Shown: positions 18,562 through 28,137, counted from the stretch's first letter. The stretch: 64,000 nucleotides of DNA from JAMXLO01 sp963719805 (GCA_963719805.1 CAVRDF010000009.1:62001-126000); one strand, 5' to 3'. Program-made: numbers and translations. Notes: generated by a model not told the origin, from the letters alone.

Positions 18562-19665
18562 ATGTCCATCCGCACCCTGGCGAATAACCTTGGGCTGTCG
18601 GTCACCACGGTCTCGCGCGCGCTTGCCGGGTATCCGGACGTGGCCGCAGCGACGCGCGAACGCGTCCAACGCGAGGCCGCGCGTTCCGGCTATCGTGCCA
18701 ATCCTGTCGCGCGCCGGCTGCGCACCGGCCGCAGCGGGACCGTCGGTATCGTCGTGCCGGCCGAGCAAGGTACCTTCGACCAGTTCTTCTTGGCGATGCT
18801 CGGCGCGATCGGGCCATTGCTGTCTCGCGCCGGGTTGGATCTCGTCCTGATGGGCGCGCCGCCGGGCGACGCGGAACTGCATGCCTACCGTCAGTTGGCG
18901 GAGCACAACCGCGTCGATGGCATCGTGCTGGCGCGCACGCGGCGTGACGATACGCGCATCCGCTACCTGCAGGATCGATGCGTGCCCTTCGTCGCGCATG
19001 GACGCAGCGAAACCGGCAACGCGTTCGCCTTTCTGGATGTTGACGGCGAGGCCGCCTTTGCCGAGGCCACGCGGCGGCTGATTGAATTCGGCCATACTAA
19101 CATCGCGCTGATCAACGCGCCCGCGCACTACATGTTCGCGCATCACCGTGCCGCCGGTTGGAGCAAGGCACTCACGGATGCCGGTTTGCCGCCTGGCACG
19201 GTGCTTGAAGCAGAAGCGACCGAGGAGAGTGGCTTCAGGCTGATGCATCAACTGCTGGCGCAGCCGCGCCCGCCGACCGGAGTGCTGTGCGCCACCGATC
19301 GTATGGCTGTCGGCGCGCTGCATGCACTGGCTTCCGCCGGCTTGCGCACCGGCCGCGATATATCGGTCATTGGCTACGACGATTTGCCGATGGCCAAATA
19401 CACCGATCCGCCGCTCACCACGCTCGAGCAGCCGATAGCGCGGATGGCGCAGCGGCTGGTGGAGATGCTGCTTGCATTGCTGGACGGCGCATCACCATCG
19501 ACGCTTGCCGAAGTCTGGACGGCGCGGCTGATCGCGCGCCAGTCCGATGGACCGGCACCCCGCAAACGAAGACGCGCCTTGGGAGGAAAGCATGAACAAG
19601 CCATTGGCACTACTGGCCGGCACAATTCTCACCTGCCTCGCGCTCGGCCAGGCACGCGCGGATGA
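18562..19665 (+). CDS. LacI-family transcriptional regulator
   Basis: Repressor of 367 residues. The N-terminal helix-turn-helix and hinge occupy residues 1-60 (SIRTLANNLGLSVTTVSRAL, hinge NPVARRLRTG), followed by a periplasmic-binding-like sensor domain to about residue 330 with CATDRMAVGALHAL and DISVIGYDDLPMA. It likely senses the sugar or glycoside handled by the operon downstream. The last 74 bases overlap the solute-binding gene and give an uncharacteristic tail after APRKRRRALGG, so the true end may be shorter; a different frame stops exactly at the ATGA of the next gene. Confidence 0.92.
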   Translation: MSIRTLANNLGLSVTTVSRALAGYPDVAAATRERVQREAARSGYRANPVARRLRTGRSGTVGIVVPAEQGTFDQFFLAMLGAIGPLLSRAGLDLVLMGAPPGDAELHAYRQLAEHNRVDGIVLARTRRDDTRIRYLQDRCVPFVAHGRSETGNAFAFLDVDGEAAFAEATRRLIEFGHTNIALINAPAHYMFAHHRAAGWSKALTDAGLPPGTVLEAEATEESGFRLMHQLLAQPRPPTGVLCATDRMAVGALHALASAGLRTGRDISVIGYDDLPMAKYTDPPLTTLEQPIARMAQRLVEMLLALLDGASPSTLAEVWTARLIARQSDGPAPRKRRRALGGKHEQAIGTTGRHNSHLPRARPGTRG

Positions 19666-20863
19666 CCTGACATTCCTCTCGACGCAGATGCGGCCGCTGG
19701 AGGAAGCGACCAAGGCGCGCACGCTGATCCTGAAGAACGCGCCGAAGCCGGTGACCTACGTGCCGGAAGAGCCGCCGCAATTGCCCGTGCATCTGCAGGC
19801 CGACGAACAGGGTGCGCACACGATCAGCCTGGTTGGCGCGCTGCACGGCGAATTGGCACCGCTGGTGCCGATGCTGCAGCCGGTGGATGAAGCCAATGCC
19901 ATGGTCACCCAGCAAGGTGTACCGGCAGATATCACCAAGCTTGCGCATCTTGGCACCGATCATCTGATGTACGTGCCGTGGATGCAGGCGACCTACATCA
20001 TGGCTGCCAGCAAGAAGGCACTGCAGTATCTGCCGCAGGGCGCCAAGCTTGAGACGCTAACCTATGATCAGCTGGCGCAGTGGGCCGCCAATGCCGAGAA
20101 GGCAACCAACCAGCGCGTGCTTGGCTTCCCTGCCGGTCCCACGGGCCTGATGGCACGCTTCCTGGAGGGATATCTGCTGCCGTCCTACACGCACGGCGTG
20201 GTGACGCAGTACAGGTCAGCCGATGCCGCGGCGATGTGGGAGTCGTTCAAGGCGCTGTGGAAGCATGTCAATCCCAATTCGACAAACTATAACTTCATGC
20301 AGGAACCACTGCTGTCTGGCGATGTGCTGATCGCGTGGGACCATGTCGCTCGCCTGCAGAATGCGTTCCGCAACAAGCCGGACGATTTCGTCGCCTTCCC
20401 TGCCCCGGCGGGCCCGAAGGGGCGTAGCTTCATGCCCGTGCTGGTTGGTGTCGCAGTGCCCAAGACCGCGCCGAACAAGGCCGACGCCGTGCAGCTCATC
20501 GACTATCTGCTGAAGCCGGAAACCCAGATCGCCACGCTGCGTGCCAGCAGCTTCTTCCCGGTGGTGAAGGTCGCTTTGCCGGAAGACCTGGATGTCGGGC
20601 TGAAGCTGGAGGCCCAGGCGGTGCAGCAACAGCAGGCAGCTTCGGACGCGTTGCCGACGCTGTTGCCGATCGGCCTTGGCTCGCATGGCGGTGAGTTCGA
20701 CAAGGTATTCGTCGATACATTCCAGCGGATCGTGCTTCGCGATCAGCCGGTGAAGGACGTTCTGGCGCGCGAGGGTGACGACATGCAGCGGGTGATCGAC
20801 GCGGCGAATGCGCCGTGCTGGACACCGGACCCGCCAAGCCAAGGAGCGTGCAAGGTGCAGTAG
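19592..20863 (+). CDS. Sugar ABC transporter solute-binding protein
   Basis: Extracellular solute-binding protein family 1, about 423 residues. The ATG at 19592 follows GGGAGGAAAGC and gives a clean Sec signal (MNKPLALLAGTILTCLALGQARA); the frame opens earlier at 19547 without a leader. Landmarks of the MalE-like group are YVPWMQATYIMAASKKAL and the late-domain VLVGVAVPKTAPNKADA. With the two permeases and ATPase downstream it makes a carbohydrate importer. The glycosidase in the same operon suggests a mannosyl- or glucosylglycerate-like ligand, which is inference. Confidence 0.9.
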   Translation: MNKPLALLAGTILTCLALGQARADDLTFLSTQMRPLEEATKARTLILKNAPKPVTYVPEEPPQLPVHLQADEQGAHTISLVGALHGELAPLVPMLQPVDEANAMVTQQGVPADITKLAHLGTDHLMYVPWMQATYIMAASKKALQYLPQGAKLETLTYDQLAQWAANAEKATNQRVLGFPAGPTGLMARFLEGYLLPSYTHGVVTQYRSADAAAMWESFKALWKHVNPNSTNYNFMQEPLLSGDVLIAWDHVARLQNAFRNKPDDFVAFPAPAGPKGRSFMPVLVGVAVPKTAPNKADAVQLIDYLLKPETQIATLRASSFFPVVKVALPEDLDVGLKLEAQAVQQQQAASDALPTLLPIGLGSHGGEFDKVFVDTFQRIVLRDQPVKDVLAREGDDMQRVIDAANAPCWTPDPPSQGACKVQ

Positions 20864-20866
20864 CGC

Positions 20867-21724
20867 ATGCCAAGCCGATTGGGCACGACGCTGCGTCCCT
20901 ATCTGCTGATCGCGCCATCGGTCGCGTTCCTGCTGCTGTTGTTCGTGGTGCCGCTGGTGCAAACTGTCGCGCTGGCGTTCACCACGCCATCGGGCTTTGG
21001 CTTTGGCAGCTTCGCGCGGATGGTCGGCGACCTGGATTTCCGCAACTCGATCCGCAATACGTTTGCCTTGGTGATCTGTGTCGTGCCGCTGCAACTCGCA
21101 GCCTCGCTTGGTATGTCGATGATGCTGCGCCATGTGCGCTGGGGGCGCGACATGATCTTGTGGATCTGGACGATACCGATGGGTGTCTCCGATCTCGCAG
21201 CGGGTCTGGTATGGCTCGCGATCCTTACCGACAAGGGCTACCTGAACACGGTCCTGTATGAACTCGGCGCCATCCCCGCACCACAGGCTTGGCTCACCTA
21301 CGAAACACCCGGCGTGCTGTTCCTTGCCATCCTGATCGCCGAGTTCTGGCGCGCCACGGCAATCGTGTTCGTCATCATTGTCGCCGGCGTGCAGTTGATC
21401 CCGAAGGAATTCGAGGAAGCCGCCAGCGTGTTTGGCGCTACCGCATGGCAGCGCTTCCGTCGCGTCACGCTGCCGCTGTTGCGTTCATCGATTCAGACCG
21501 CACTGATCCTGCGCACGGTGCTGGCATTCGAAGCGTTCGCGGTCGTACTTGCCATCGGGGGACGCAACTTCCCGGTGCTGATCAGTCAAGCCTATCTCTG
21601 GCAGAACCAGAACCAGGACTATAGCGTCGCCGCCTGCTATGCGGTGCTCATCACGCTGATATCGCTCGCCGCGACGCTGGTGATCCTGCTGGCATTGCGG
21701 CCGCGCTCGGGTGAACCGGCATGA
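20867..21724 (+). CDS. Sugar ABC transporter permease (MalF/UgpA-like)
   Basis: Inner-membrane permease of 285 residues with six predicted membrane segments. The cytoplasmic EAA loop reads EEAASVFGATAWQRFRRVTLPLL, seen here as EEAASVFGA followed by FRRVTLPLL. An in-frame ATG at 20867 lies three bases after the solute-binding stop. It forms the channel with the next permease, whose start overlaps its end by four bases (ATGA). Confidence 0.93.
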   Translation: MPSRLGTTLRPYLLIAPSVAFLLLLFVVPLVQTVALAFTTPSGFGFGSFARMVGDLDFRNSIRNTFALVICVVPLQLAASLGMSMMLRHVRWGRDMILWIWTIPMGVSDLAAGLVWLAILTDKGYLNTVLYELGAIPAPQAWLTYETPGVLFLAILIAEFWRATAIVFVIIVAGVQLIPKEFEEAASVFGATAWQRFRRVTLPLLRSSIQTALILRTVLAFEAFAVVLAIGGRNFPVLISQAYLWQNQNQDYSVAACYAVLITLISLAATLVILLALRPRSGEPA

Positions 21725-22528
21725 CCGGCGTGCGCCGCGGCCTGTTCGTCGCAGGCATCCTGCTGATCTGTGCATGGACACTGGTGCCGATATACCTCGT
21801 GGCGCTGGGTGCAATCGGTGGTGCATCCTCCGTCTATGCCTGGCCGAAGCCGTTCTGGCCCACGGGTCTCTCATTCGGCAATTTCTCCGCCTTCCTGCAG
21901 ATCGAAGGCCTCTGGCCCGCCATGCTGCGCAGCTTCGAAGTCGCCGTGCTGTGCATGGTGTTGTCGTTGCTGCTCGGTGCACCCGCCGGTTACGCGCTGG
22001 CCCGCTTCGCGTTTCGCGGCGCCAACGTGTATCGGCTGATGATACTGATGACGCGCGCCTTTCCGGTTGGCATCCTGGCGCTGCCGCTGGCCGTCGGCTT
22101 CGTGCATCTCGGAATTCTACGACACGGTATTCGGTGTCGCGCTGATGCACACCGCGCTCGCATTACCCTTTGCCGTGCTGGTCACCGCCAGTCTGTTTCT
22201 CGGCATCCCGCGCGAATTGGAAGAGGCCGCCTGGGTGTTCGGCTGCTCTGGCCCCGGTGCATTCCGTCGCGTCGTGCTGCCGCTGGCGATACCCGGCATC
22301 GCCGCCACCGCGATCTTCGCTTTTGTGATTTCGTGGAACGAAGTGTTCGCGGCATCGGTGCTGACGGTGCGCAACAAGACGCTGACCGCTTATCTGCTCA
22401 CCCTGCTGTCAGAGGCACCGCTGCAATCGCAGCTTGCCGGCGGCCTGCTGCTGATCCTGCCATCGGTGTTCTTCATCTTCCTCGTTCGACGCTATCTGTT
22501 CGCCATGTGGGGAGTTACCAGCCGATGA
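21721..22528 (+). pseudogene. Frameshifted sugar ABC transporter permease (MalG/UgpE-like)
   Basis: Second channel subunit, split between two frames. The first 130 or so residues (MTGVRRGLFVAGILLICAW to LAVGFVHLGI) read from 21721; the rest (YDTVFGVALMHTALALPF onward, with EAA loop EEAAWVFGCSGPGAFRRV) is one frame over and ends at 22528. Removing one base near 22116, in GGAATTCTAC, restores a normal protein of about 268 residues. All neighbours in the operon are intact, so a sequencing error or a very recent mutation is more likely than long-term decay. Confidence 0.85.
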
Positions 22529-22541
22529 GCGGGACCGACTG

Positions 22542-23594
22542 ATGGCCGACATCCGCATCGAATCCGTCAACAAGACCTTCGGCTCGCAGACCGTGCTGCG
22601 CGATGTCTCGCTGGATGTGCGAGACGGTGAATTCGTCGCTTTGCTGGGACCGTCCGGCTGCGGAAAGACCACGCTGCTGCGTATCCTGGCCGGCCTGGAA
22701 CAGCAGACCAGCGGGCGCGTGTTCATCGGCGGCCGCGACGTCTCCAGTCTGCCGCCGCGTTCGCGCGGACTGGCGATGGTGTTCCAGAACTACGCGGTGT
22801 TTCCGCATCTTCGTGTGCGCGACAACATCGCGTTCGGCCTGACCATGGCTGGTGCCGACAAAGCGCGCATCGGTCGCCAGGTCGCTCGTGCCGCCGACCT
22901 TATGCACATCGAGATGCTGCTGGATCGCTATCCGGCGCAGTTGTCGGGCGGCCAGCGCCAGCGCGTCGCGGTCGCACGCGCGCTCGCTGTGGAACCGGCT
23001 GTGCTGTTGATGGACGAACCGCTGTCCAATCTCGATGCACTACTACGCCTGGAGATGCGCGCGGAACTGAAGGCGGTACTGGCCGAGGCGCGCACCACCA
23101 CCGTGTACGTCACGCACGATCAGACCGAGGCGATGGGGCTGGCCGACCGGATTGCGATCATGCAGGAAGGCCGCATCGTGCAGATCGGACTGCCGCTGGA
23201 CATCTACCGCCATCCGCGCTCCATGTTCGTCGGCGGCTTCATCGGCAATCCGCCGATGAATTTTCTCCGCCTGCCGGTGCGCGATGGCATGGTTCGGCTC
23301 GGCACGCTCACACTGACGCCGCCGGCGAACCGCAGCGGCGAGGTGACACTGGGGATCCGACCGGAGGATCTTGAACTGGCGCGTGATGGGCAGGGCTTCC
23401 GGTTCCGCGTGCAGGTACCGGAACCACTCGGCCCACACACGCTGCTGACCGGTGAAGCCGAAGGCCAAGGCATGCGGGTGGCGATACCGCCGGATCACGA
23501 CGTCCATCCCGGCGAAATCGTCACATTGCGGCCAAACCTGGAGCGCATTGCCTGGATGGACGCCAGCACCGGCGTTGCCTTGGAGAGCGCATGA
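22542..23594 (+). CDS. Sugar ABC transporter ATP-binding protein (UgpC/MalK type)
   Basis: ATPase of 350 residues. Motifs are Walker A GPSGCGKTT, Q-loop QNYAVFPHLRV, signature LSGGQRQRVAVARAL, Walker B VLLMDEPLSNLD and switch VTHDQTEAM. The C-terminal 110 residues form the TOBE/OB regulatory domain typical of MalK-like proteins (GIRPEDLEL). It powers the importer formed with 19592-22528. The stop overlaps the hydrolase start by four bases. Confidence 0.94.
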   Translation: MADIRIESVNKTFGSQTVLRDVSLDVRDGEFVALLGPSGCGKTTLLRILAGLEQQTSGRVFIGGRDVSSLPPRSRGLAMVFQNYAVFPHLRVRDNIAFGLTMAGADKARIGRQVARAADLMHIEMLLDRYPAQLSGGQRQRVAVARALAVEPAVLLMDEPLSNLDALLRLEMRAELKAVLAEARTTTVYVTHDQTEAMGLADRIAIMQEGRIVQIGLPLDIYRHPRSMFVGGFIGNPPMNFLRLPVRDGMVRLGTLTLTPPANRSGEVTLGIRPEDLELARDGQGFRFRVQVPEPLGPHTLLTGEAEGQGMRVAIPPDHDVHPGEIVTLRPNLERIAWMDASTGVALESA

Positions 23595-24850
23595 CCACCG
23601 ATATCATCGCGCGGGCGCGCGCCATCATGCAGGGCAACGATCGCGGCGGTTATACCGTGCCGACCGATCGGCTGTACCCTTTCCAGTGGAACTGGGATTC
23701 CGCTTTCGTCGCGATGGGCTTTGCAACATTCGACGAATCACGCGCGCTGACGGAAGTGGAACGCCTGCTCGAAGGCCAATGGGACAATGGCCTGGTGCCG
23801 CAAATCGTGTTCCACGCGCCATCGGATGATTACTTCCCCGGCCCATCGGTGTGGGGCACGCATCACACGCCGCCAACCTCCGGCATTACCCAGCCTCCGG
23901 TTCTGGCCAGCACCGTGCTGCGGATTTTCGACACTGCGCGCGACCGTGCGGCGGCCGAGGCGCGAGTGGCGACAATCTACCCAAAGCTGTTGGCGTCGCA
24001 TCGCTGGTGGCAGCGGGCGCGCGACCCGCAAGAGACCGGGCTGGTCTCCGTGCTGCATCCCTGGGAAACCGGCATGGACAACAGCCCTGCCTGGGACGCC
24101 GCGCTCGCGCGCGTGCCGACCGACACTGTCACGCCGATCCAACGGCGCGATACGGCGCATGTGGATGCATCGATGCGGCCGCGCGGCGAAGAATATCAGC
24201 GCTATATCCATCTGGTGGATGCGTTCCGCGACGCCGGCTGGCAACCGGACAGAATGCTGGCGGCGACGCCATTCCGCATCGCTGACGTCGGCACCATCAG
24301 CATCCTGCTGCGCGCCGAACGAGACCTGCTGATGCTCGCCTCACGTTTCGGCACAAAGACCGACGCTGCCGAGATCACCAGCCGATTGGACCGCATGCAG
24401 GCGGCAATCGAGACGCTCTGGAGCGAACGGCACGGACTGTTCCTGTCACTCGATCAGATCAGCGGCGTGTTGATCGACGCTTCCACATCGGCGGGCTTCT
24501 TGCCGCTCTATGCGGCTGCGGCCGATGCCGACCGCAGCCGCGCGATGGTTGCGACGCTGCGCCAGTGGGCCAGCCATGTTGGCTTCCTGGTGCCATCAAC
24601 CGCGCCCGATGACTCGAGGTTCGACCCATTGCGCTATTGGCGCGGCCCGGTCTGGTGCATGGTGAACTGGATGATCGCCGAAGGTCTTGCCGCATCGGGT
24701 GACACCGCGATGGCGGAGGCGTTGCGCACGGGCACGCGTGATATGATCGCGAACAGTGGCTTCAGCGAATATTTCGATCCGCGCAACGGACGCGGTATCG
24801 GCGGTGCGAATTTCTCATGGACCGCCGCGATCTACCTGTTGCTCAACTGA
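23591..24850 (+). CDS. Glycoside hydrolase, mannosylglycerate hydrolase/GH63-like
   Basis: Cytoplasmic protein of 419 residues with the (alpha/alpha)6-barrel pattern of MGH1/GH63-type glycosidases: FQWNWDSAFVAMGFA near residue 32 (first catalytic-region Asp), SVLHPWETGMDNSPAWD near residue 155, and YWRGPVWCMVNWM near residue 345. Relatives cleave mannosylglycerate, glucosylglycerate or alpha-glucosides. Translational coupling to the ABC ATPase (ATGA) implies that it hydrolyses the imported compound. No signal peptide, consistent with import before cleavage. Confidence 0.85.
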   Translation: MTTDIIARARAIMQGNDRGGYTVPTDRLYPFQWNWDSAFVAMGFATFDESRALTEVERLLEGQWDNGLVPQIVFHAPSDDYFPGPSVWGTHHTPPTSGITQPPVLASTVLRIFDTARDRAAAEARVATIYPKLLASHRWWQRARDPQETGLVSVLHPWETGMDNSPAWDAALARVPTDTVTPIQRRDTAHVDASMRPRGEEYQRYIHLVDAFRDAGWQPDRMLAATPFRIADVGTISILLRAERDLLMLASRFGTKTDAAEITSRLDRMQAAIETLWSERHGLFLSLDQISGVLIDASTSAGFLPLYAAAADADRSRAMVATLRQWASHVGFLVPSTAPDDSRFDPLRYWRGPVWCMVNWMIAEGLAASGDTAMAEALRTGTRDMIANSGFSEYFDPRNGRGIGGANFSWTAAIYLLLN

Positions 24851-26286
24851 AAGCAGCAGCCGGTTGGATAGCGTTGTTGGCGGTGCTGCTGGCACCGCTG
24901 ACGCTGGTCGATGTACCGCCGCTGCTGGATTATCCGAACCATCTCGCACGCGCGTTCGTATTGGCCTTTGGCCCAGCCGATCCGGTGCTGTCGCGGATGT
25001 ATACGCCGCAGTGGGCGATCATTCCGAACCTGGGCATCGATCTCGTCCTGCCGCCGCTGCTGCACGTCCTTCCGGTCCATGTCGCCGGCCGTATTGTCAT
25101 CGGCCTCGCGATCGTGCTGCCGGTACTCGGCACCGTCGCCTATAGCCGCGTCGTTTTCCGCACGCGTTCATTCTGGCCATTCGCGTCCGCGCTGATCGCC
25201 TACAACGGCACGCTGTTGCTTGGCTTCCTGAATTTCGTGGCCGGCCTCGGTCTGGCGTTGCTCGTCGCCGCCGGCTGGATCGAATGGCGCGAACGCCATC
25301 CGTTCAGCATCATCGCGATTAGCAGCGTCGCGGCCATCGGCCTGTTCTTTTGCCATCTCACGAGCGTCGGATTCTGCCTGCTGCTGATCGCAGGCTATGA
25401 GCTGGAGTGGCTGTACGCCCATCGGCACAACTTCAAGGCGATGGCGATTCGTATCGCGGCCGCCGTGCCGGTACTGGCCGGACCGTTGCTGCTCTATGCG
25501 CTGTCGCCGTTCTCACCCATGGAGTCCGGCACGGCGTGGCCGTCACTGTATGACAAGCTGCGCGAGCTGCTGATGCCGTTCGCCAACTACATCCTGCCGC
25601 TCGACCTGGTAACCGCGGCAACGGTGGCGGGATTTCTGTCGCTTTGCGCGATCCTCGGGCGTTGCCGCATTACCGTCTGCTCGGCCGTCCCACTCGTCGC
25701 CATCGCCGTGCTGTTCATCGCCTCGCCCAACGCATTGAAGGGCACATTCCTGTTCGACACGCGGTTCGCGGTCATGCTGGGTTTCCTGCTGTTTGGCGCG
25801 CTATTGCCGCGTTGCCGCGCGACCACATTGTTCGTCGTCCTGTTTGCCGTGCGGCTGGTTGTTGTCGGTGCTGCCTGGTGGGAACATCGTCAGGATCTCG
25901 CCGATCTGCGCGCCACGATTGCTTTTGTGCCCCCGGGCGCTCGCGTGTTCCTTGCCGAGGTTCCCGGCGGCTGGCGAAACGGGCCTGTCAGCCGCCGCCT
26001 GTCATTGGATCTGCCGCTTGACGAGCACATGTCCGCGCTGCTGCTGATCGAGCACCGCGCCTACTGGCCCTTTCTGTTCGATAATCCGTCGCAGCAGCCG
26101 GTTCGAACGCTGGCGCCCTACGCGCAACTCGCAGTGCAGGCGGGAGCGATCGGCGATGTTCGTGCCCTTCCGGATCTCAGCGGCTTCGATTATCTGCTCG
26201 TTCTCTACCCGGAGAAAATCGATCTGCCGGCGCCCGTCGCGCAGTCCGACATCGCCGCGCTGTACCGGGTCAGCGGTGGACGCTAA
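24817..26286 (+). CDS. Multi-spanning membrane protein of unknown function
   Basis: Protein of 489 residues with roughly ten hydrophobic segments between residues 10 and 345 and a soluble C-terminal domain of about 130 residues. The motif DVPPLLDYPNHLARAF after the first helix occurs in uncharacterised membrane proteins and places an acidic residue in the first external loop, as in GT-C-type glycosyltransferases; that link is only a suggestion. It overlaps the glycosidase by 34 bases and could be part of that operon. Its stop is convergent with, and overlaps by four bases, the next gene. Confidence 0.75.
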   Translation: MDRRDLPVAQLKAAAGWIALLAVLLAPLTLVDVPPLLDYPNHLARAFVLAFGPADPVLSRMYTPQWAIIPNLGIDLVLPPLLHVLPVHVAGRIVIGLAIVLPVLGTVAYSRVVFRTRSFWPFASALIAYNGTLLLGFLNFVAGLGLALLVAAGWIEWRERHPFSIIAISSVAAIGLFFCHLTSVGFCLLLIAGYELEWLYAHRHNFKAMAIRIAAAVPVLAGPLLLYALSPFSPMESGTAWPSLYDKLRELLMPFANYILPLDLVTAATVAGFLSLCAILGRCRITVCSAVPLVAIAVLFIASPNALKGTFLFDTRFAVMLGFLLFGALLPRCRATTLFVVLFAVRLVVVGAAWWEHRQDLADLRATIAFVPPGARVFLAEVPGGWRNGPVSRRLSLDLPLDEHMSALLLIEHRAYWPFLFDNPSQQPVRTLAPYAQLAVQAGAIGDVRALPDLSGFDYLLVLYPEKIDLPAPVAQSDIAALYRVSGGR

Positions 26287-26639
26287 TCCGCTGCGAGATC
26301 TGCCATCACTGCGGCAGCGGCTTCCCGCTCAGAGCGCCGCGACAACAGATCCTGGCGCGCTGCGGCCACGTCCTCGTAGCTCAGGCGACGGTCTCCCATC
26401 GCGGCCTGACGACGCGCGTGCATTGCATCGAGGACGGTCAACAGCTCCTCGGCGGTAGCCAAATCGCCGCCAATCAAAGCCTCGTTGAACACATCGATCA
26501 CCCGGTCAGTCAGGCGGCGGCGCATCATCTTCGTGGCGCGCTGGCGCACTATCGTCGACATCGGTGTCTGCGGCGGTGGCGCCGGCGGAATGTCACGCCG
26601 GCGGAACTTGTCCGCGATCAAGATGGTCAGACGTCTCAA
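26283..26639 (-). CDS. Conserved hypothetical protein, small and charged
   Basis: Protein of 118 residues, predicted helical and rich in Arg and Glu, with no signal or membrane segment. Segments are RLTDRVIDVFNEALIGGDLATAEELLTVLDAMHARR, read here as DVFNEALIGGDLATAEELL followed by a basic stretch. The start is TTG at 26639, supported by GGAGGTG a few bases upstream and by an overlap (TTGA) with the stop of a possible small ORF before it. I do not recognise a function. Confidence 0.65.
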   Translation of the reverse strand: MRRLTILIADKFRRRDIPPAPPPQTPMSTIVRQRATKMMRRRLTDRVIDVFNEALIGGDLATAEELLTVLDAMHARRQAAMGDRRLSYEDVAAARQDLLSRRSEREAAAAVMADLAAD

Positions 26640-26762
26640 CTCACACCTCCGGAAACCAGCTCATCGGCTTCCAACAGCCTGAACAGTTGGCCGGGAAAGG
26701 CCCGCACGACGCGCTCCGGGCTGGCACAGCGGCTGTTCCAGACCCCGAGTACGGTTCATCAT
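26636..26762 (-). pseudogene. Possible small ORF with one-base frameshift
   Basis: The frame ending at the TGA at 26636-26638 reads ASPERVVRAFPGQLFRLLE and looks protein-like, and this stop overlaps the next gene's TTG as TTGA. It has no start codon in frame; removing one base near 26753 would connect it to ATG codons at 26759-26762 for a product of about 41 residues. It may instead be non-coding leader. Evidence is the codon pattern and the tight stop-start overlap only. Confidence 0.3.
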
Positions 26763-26796
26763 CGCAGGACGCGGGTTACAGGTTGGTGTTCATTCC

Positions 26797-28137
26797 CTAG
26801 AACGGCAGAGTTACCGTCGCCTTGAGACCACCCATCGGGCGGTTGGCCAGCGTCACGTCGCCGCCATGCGCGCGGAAGATATTGCGAGCTATCGGCAGGC
26901 CCAGTCCCACGCCGCCGGTTTCCCGGCTGCGCGACGGCTCGCCGCGGTGAAAGGGTTCAAACACACGCTCCAGCTCGCTGGGCGGTATTCCCGGACCATC
27001 GTCCTCGATTTCAATGACCGCCACGCCGTCGCTGGGAGGCACCAGCCGCGCGCGCGTGCCACCTCCGTAAAGGATGGCGTTTGCCACCAGATTGGCCAGC
27101 GCCCGCTTGAGCGCCAGCGGACGCGCCCGCATGGTCAAGTGCGGCGGGCCCTCATAGGACAACTTATCCGCCATGTCTGGCCAAGCGTCGGCCGCCTCAT
27201 CCAGCACAGTGCGCAGCAGCTCAACCATATCAAGGGATGTTACCGGCTCGGTGGTCCGTGCATCGCGCCCGAAAGCGAGCGTTGCCGATACCATCGCTTC
27301 CAGTTCCCCCAGGTCCGCCAGCATCTTGGCCCGCTGCTCTTCGTCGTCGACGAATTCCGCGCGCAGCTTCATGCGCGTGATTGGTGTCCTCAGGTCGTGA
27401 CCGATGGCCGTCAGCAGCTCGGTGCGGTCCTGCACGAAGCGGCGAATCCGCGCCGCCATCGTGTTGAACGCCGCGGCGGCCGTGGCAACCTCCAGTGGTC
27501 CTCCCTCGGGCAGTGGCGGCGCATTGACATCCCGGCCCAGTGCCTCGGCTGCCGCGGCGAGGGTCCGCACCGGGGCGGTAAGACGCCGAACCGCCCAAAG
27601 CGTCAGTGCCGCCGCCGCTGCCGTCATGAGCAGGAAGGCGGCGAGAAAGGTCGGCGAATGCCATGGTCGTGGCGGCTCGAATGGCACGGTGAGTTTGAGC
27701 CACTGACTTTCTGAAGGCAGGTGCATTCCGATGACGATGAGGTTGTTCCGGCCATCGGTCAGGATGCGGAGGCCGCGCCAGTGTGGCACGCCCATCAACG
27801 GCACCAGATTCAGATTGACCCGCAGCAGCCGCTGCTCGATGGGTAGCGTCTCGCTCAATTCCTCGGTCGGCGGATCCTCGGTGAGTTCCGCGGAAAGACC
27901 AGGCGTACGGTCAAGCTCGGCCAACACCGCGTGGCGCCGCTCCGTTGCCGTCATCTGAACGGTGCGATACGTGCTGACTGCACGGACGGCAATCTCGCGC
28001 GCCTGCGCCAGGCGCTGCACATCGATGCGGTCGAGCGCATGAATGGCGAGGCCGGCAATCTGGACGACAGCGAGGCCGACCAGCAGAACCGTCGCCGTGC
28101 GAGCGGCGAGACTGCGTGGCCAGAGCCGAAGCCTCAC
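26797..28137 (-). CDS. Sensor histidine kinase, EnvZ/OmpB-like
   Basis: Membrane kinase of 446 residues. An N-terminal helix, a periplasmic region to about residue 155 and a second helix precede a HAMP domain (RRLTAPVRTLAAAAEALG). The H-box is AIGHDLRTPITRMKL, with phospho-His, followed by N-box NLVANAILYGG, G1 EIEDDGPGIPP, F-box VFEPFHRGE and G2 GGVGLGLPIAR. It phosphorylates the response regulator, whose stop overlaps its ATG (ATGA). The stimulus is unknown; the exported Met/His-containing protein divergent from the pair is a candidate target. Confidence 0.93.
   Translation of the reverse strand: MRLRLWPRSLAARTATVLLVGLAVVQIAGLAIHALDRIDVQRLAQAREIAVRAVSTYRTVQMTATERRHAVLAELDRTPGLSAELTEDPPTEELSETLPIEQRLLRVNLNLVPLMGVPHWRGLRILTDGRNNLIVIGMHLPSESQWLKLTVPFEPPRPWHSPTFLAAFLLMTAAAAALTLWAVRRLTAPVRTLAAAAEALGRDVNAPPLPEGGPLEVATAAAAFNTMAARIRRFVQDRTELLTAIGHDLRTPITRMKLRAEFVDDEEQRAKMLADLGELEAMVSATLAFGRDARTTEPVTSLDMVELLRTVLDEAADAWPDMADKLSYEGPPHLTMRARPLALKRALANLVANAILYGGGTRARLVPPSDGVAVIEIEDDGPGIPPSELERVFEPFHRGEPSRSRETGGVGLGLPIARNIFRAHGGDVTLANRPMGGLKATVTLPF

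Noticed and set aside
22105..22125. Programmed frameshifting at GGAATTC
   Set aside because: No slippery heptamer or stimulatory structure is evident, the same motif at 21405-21412 is read normally, and the gene family is not known to use recoding.
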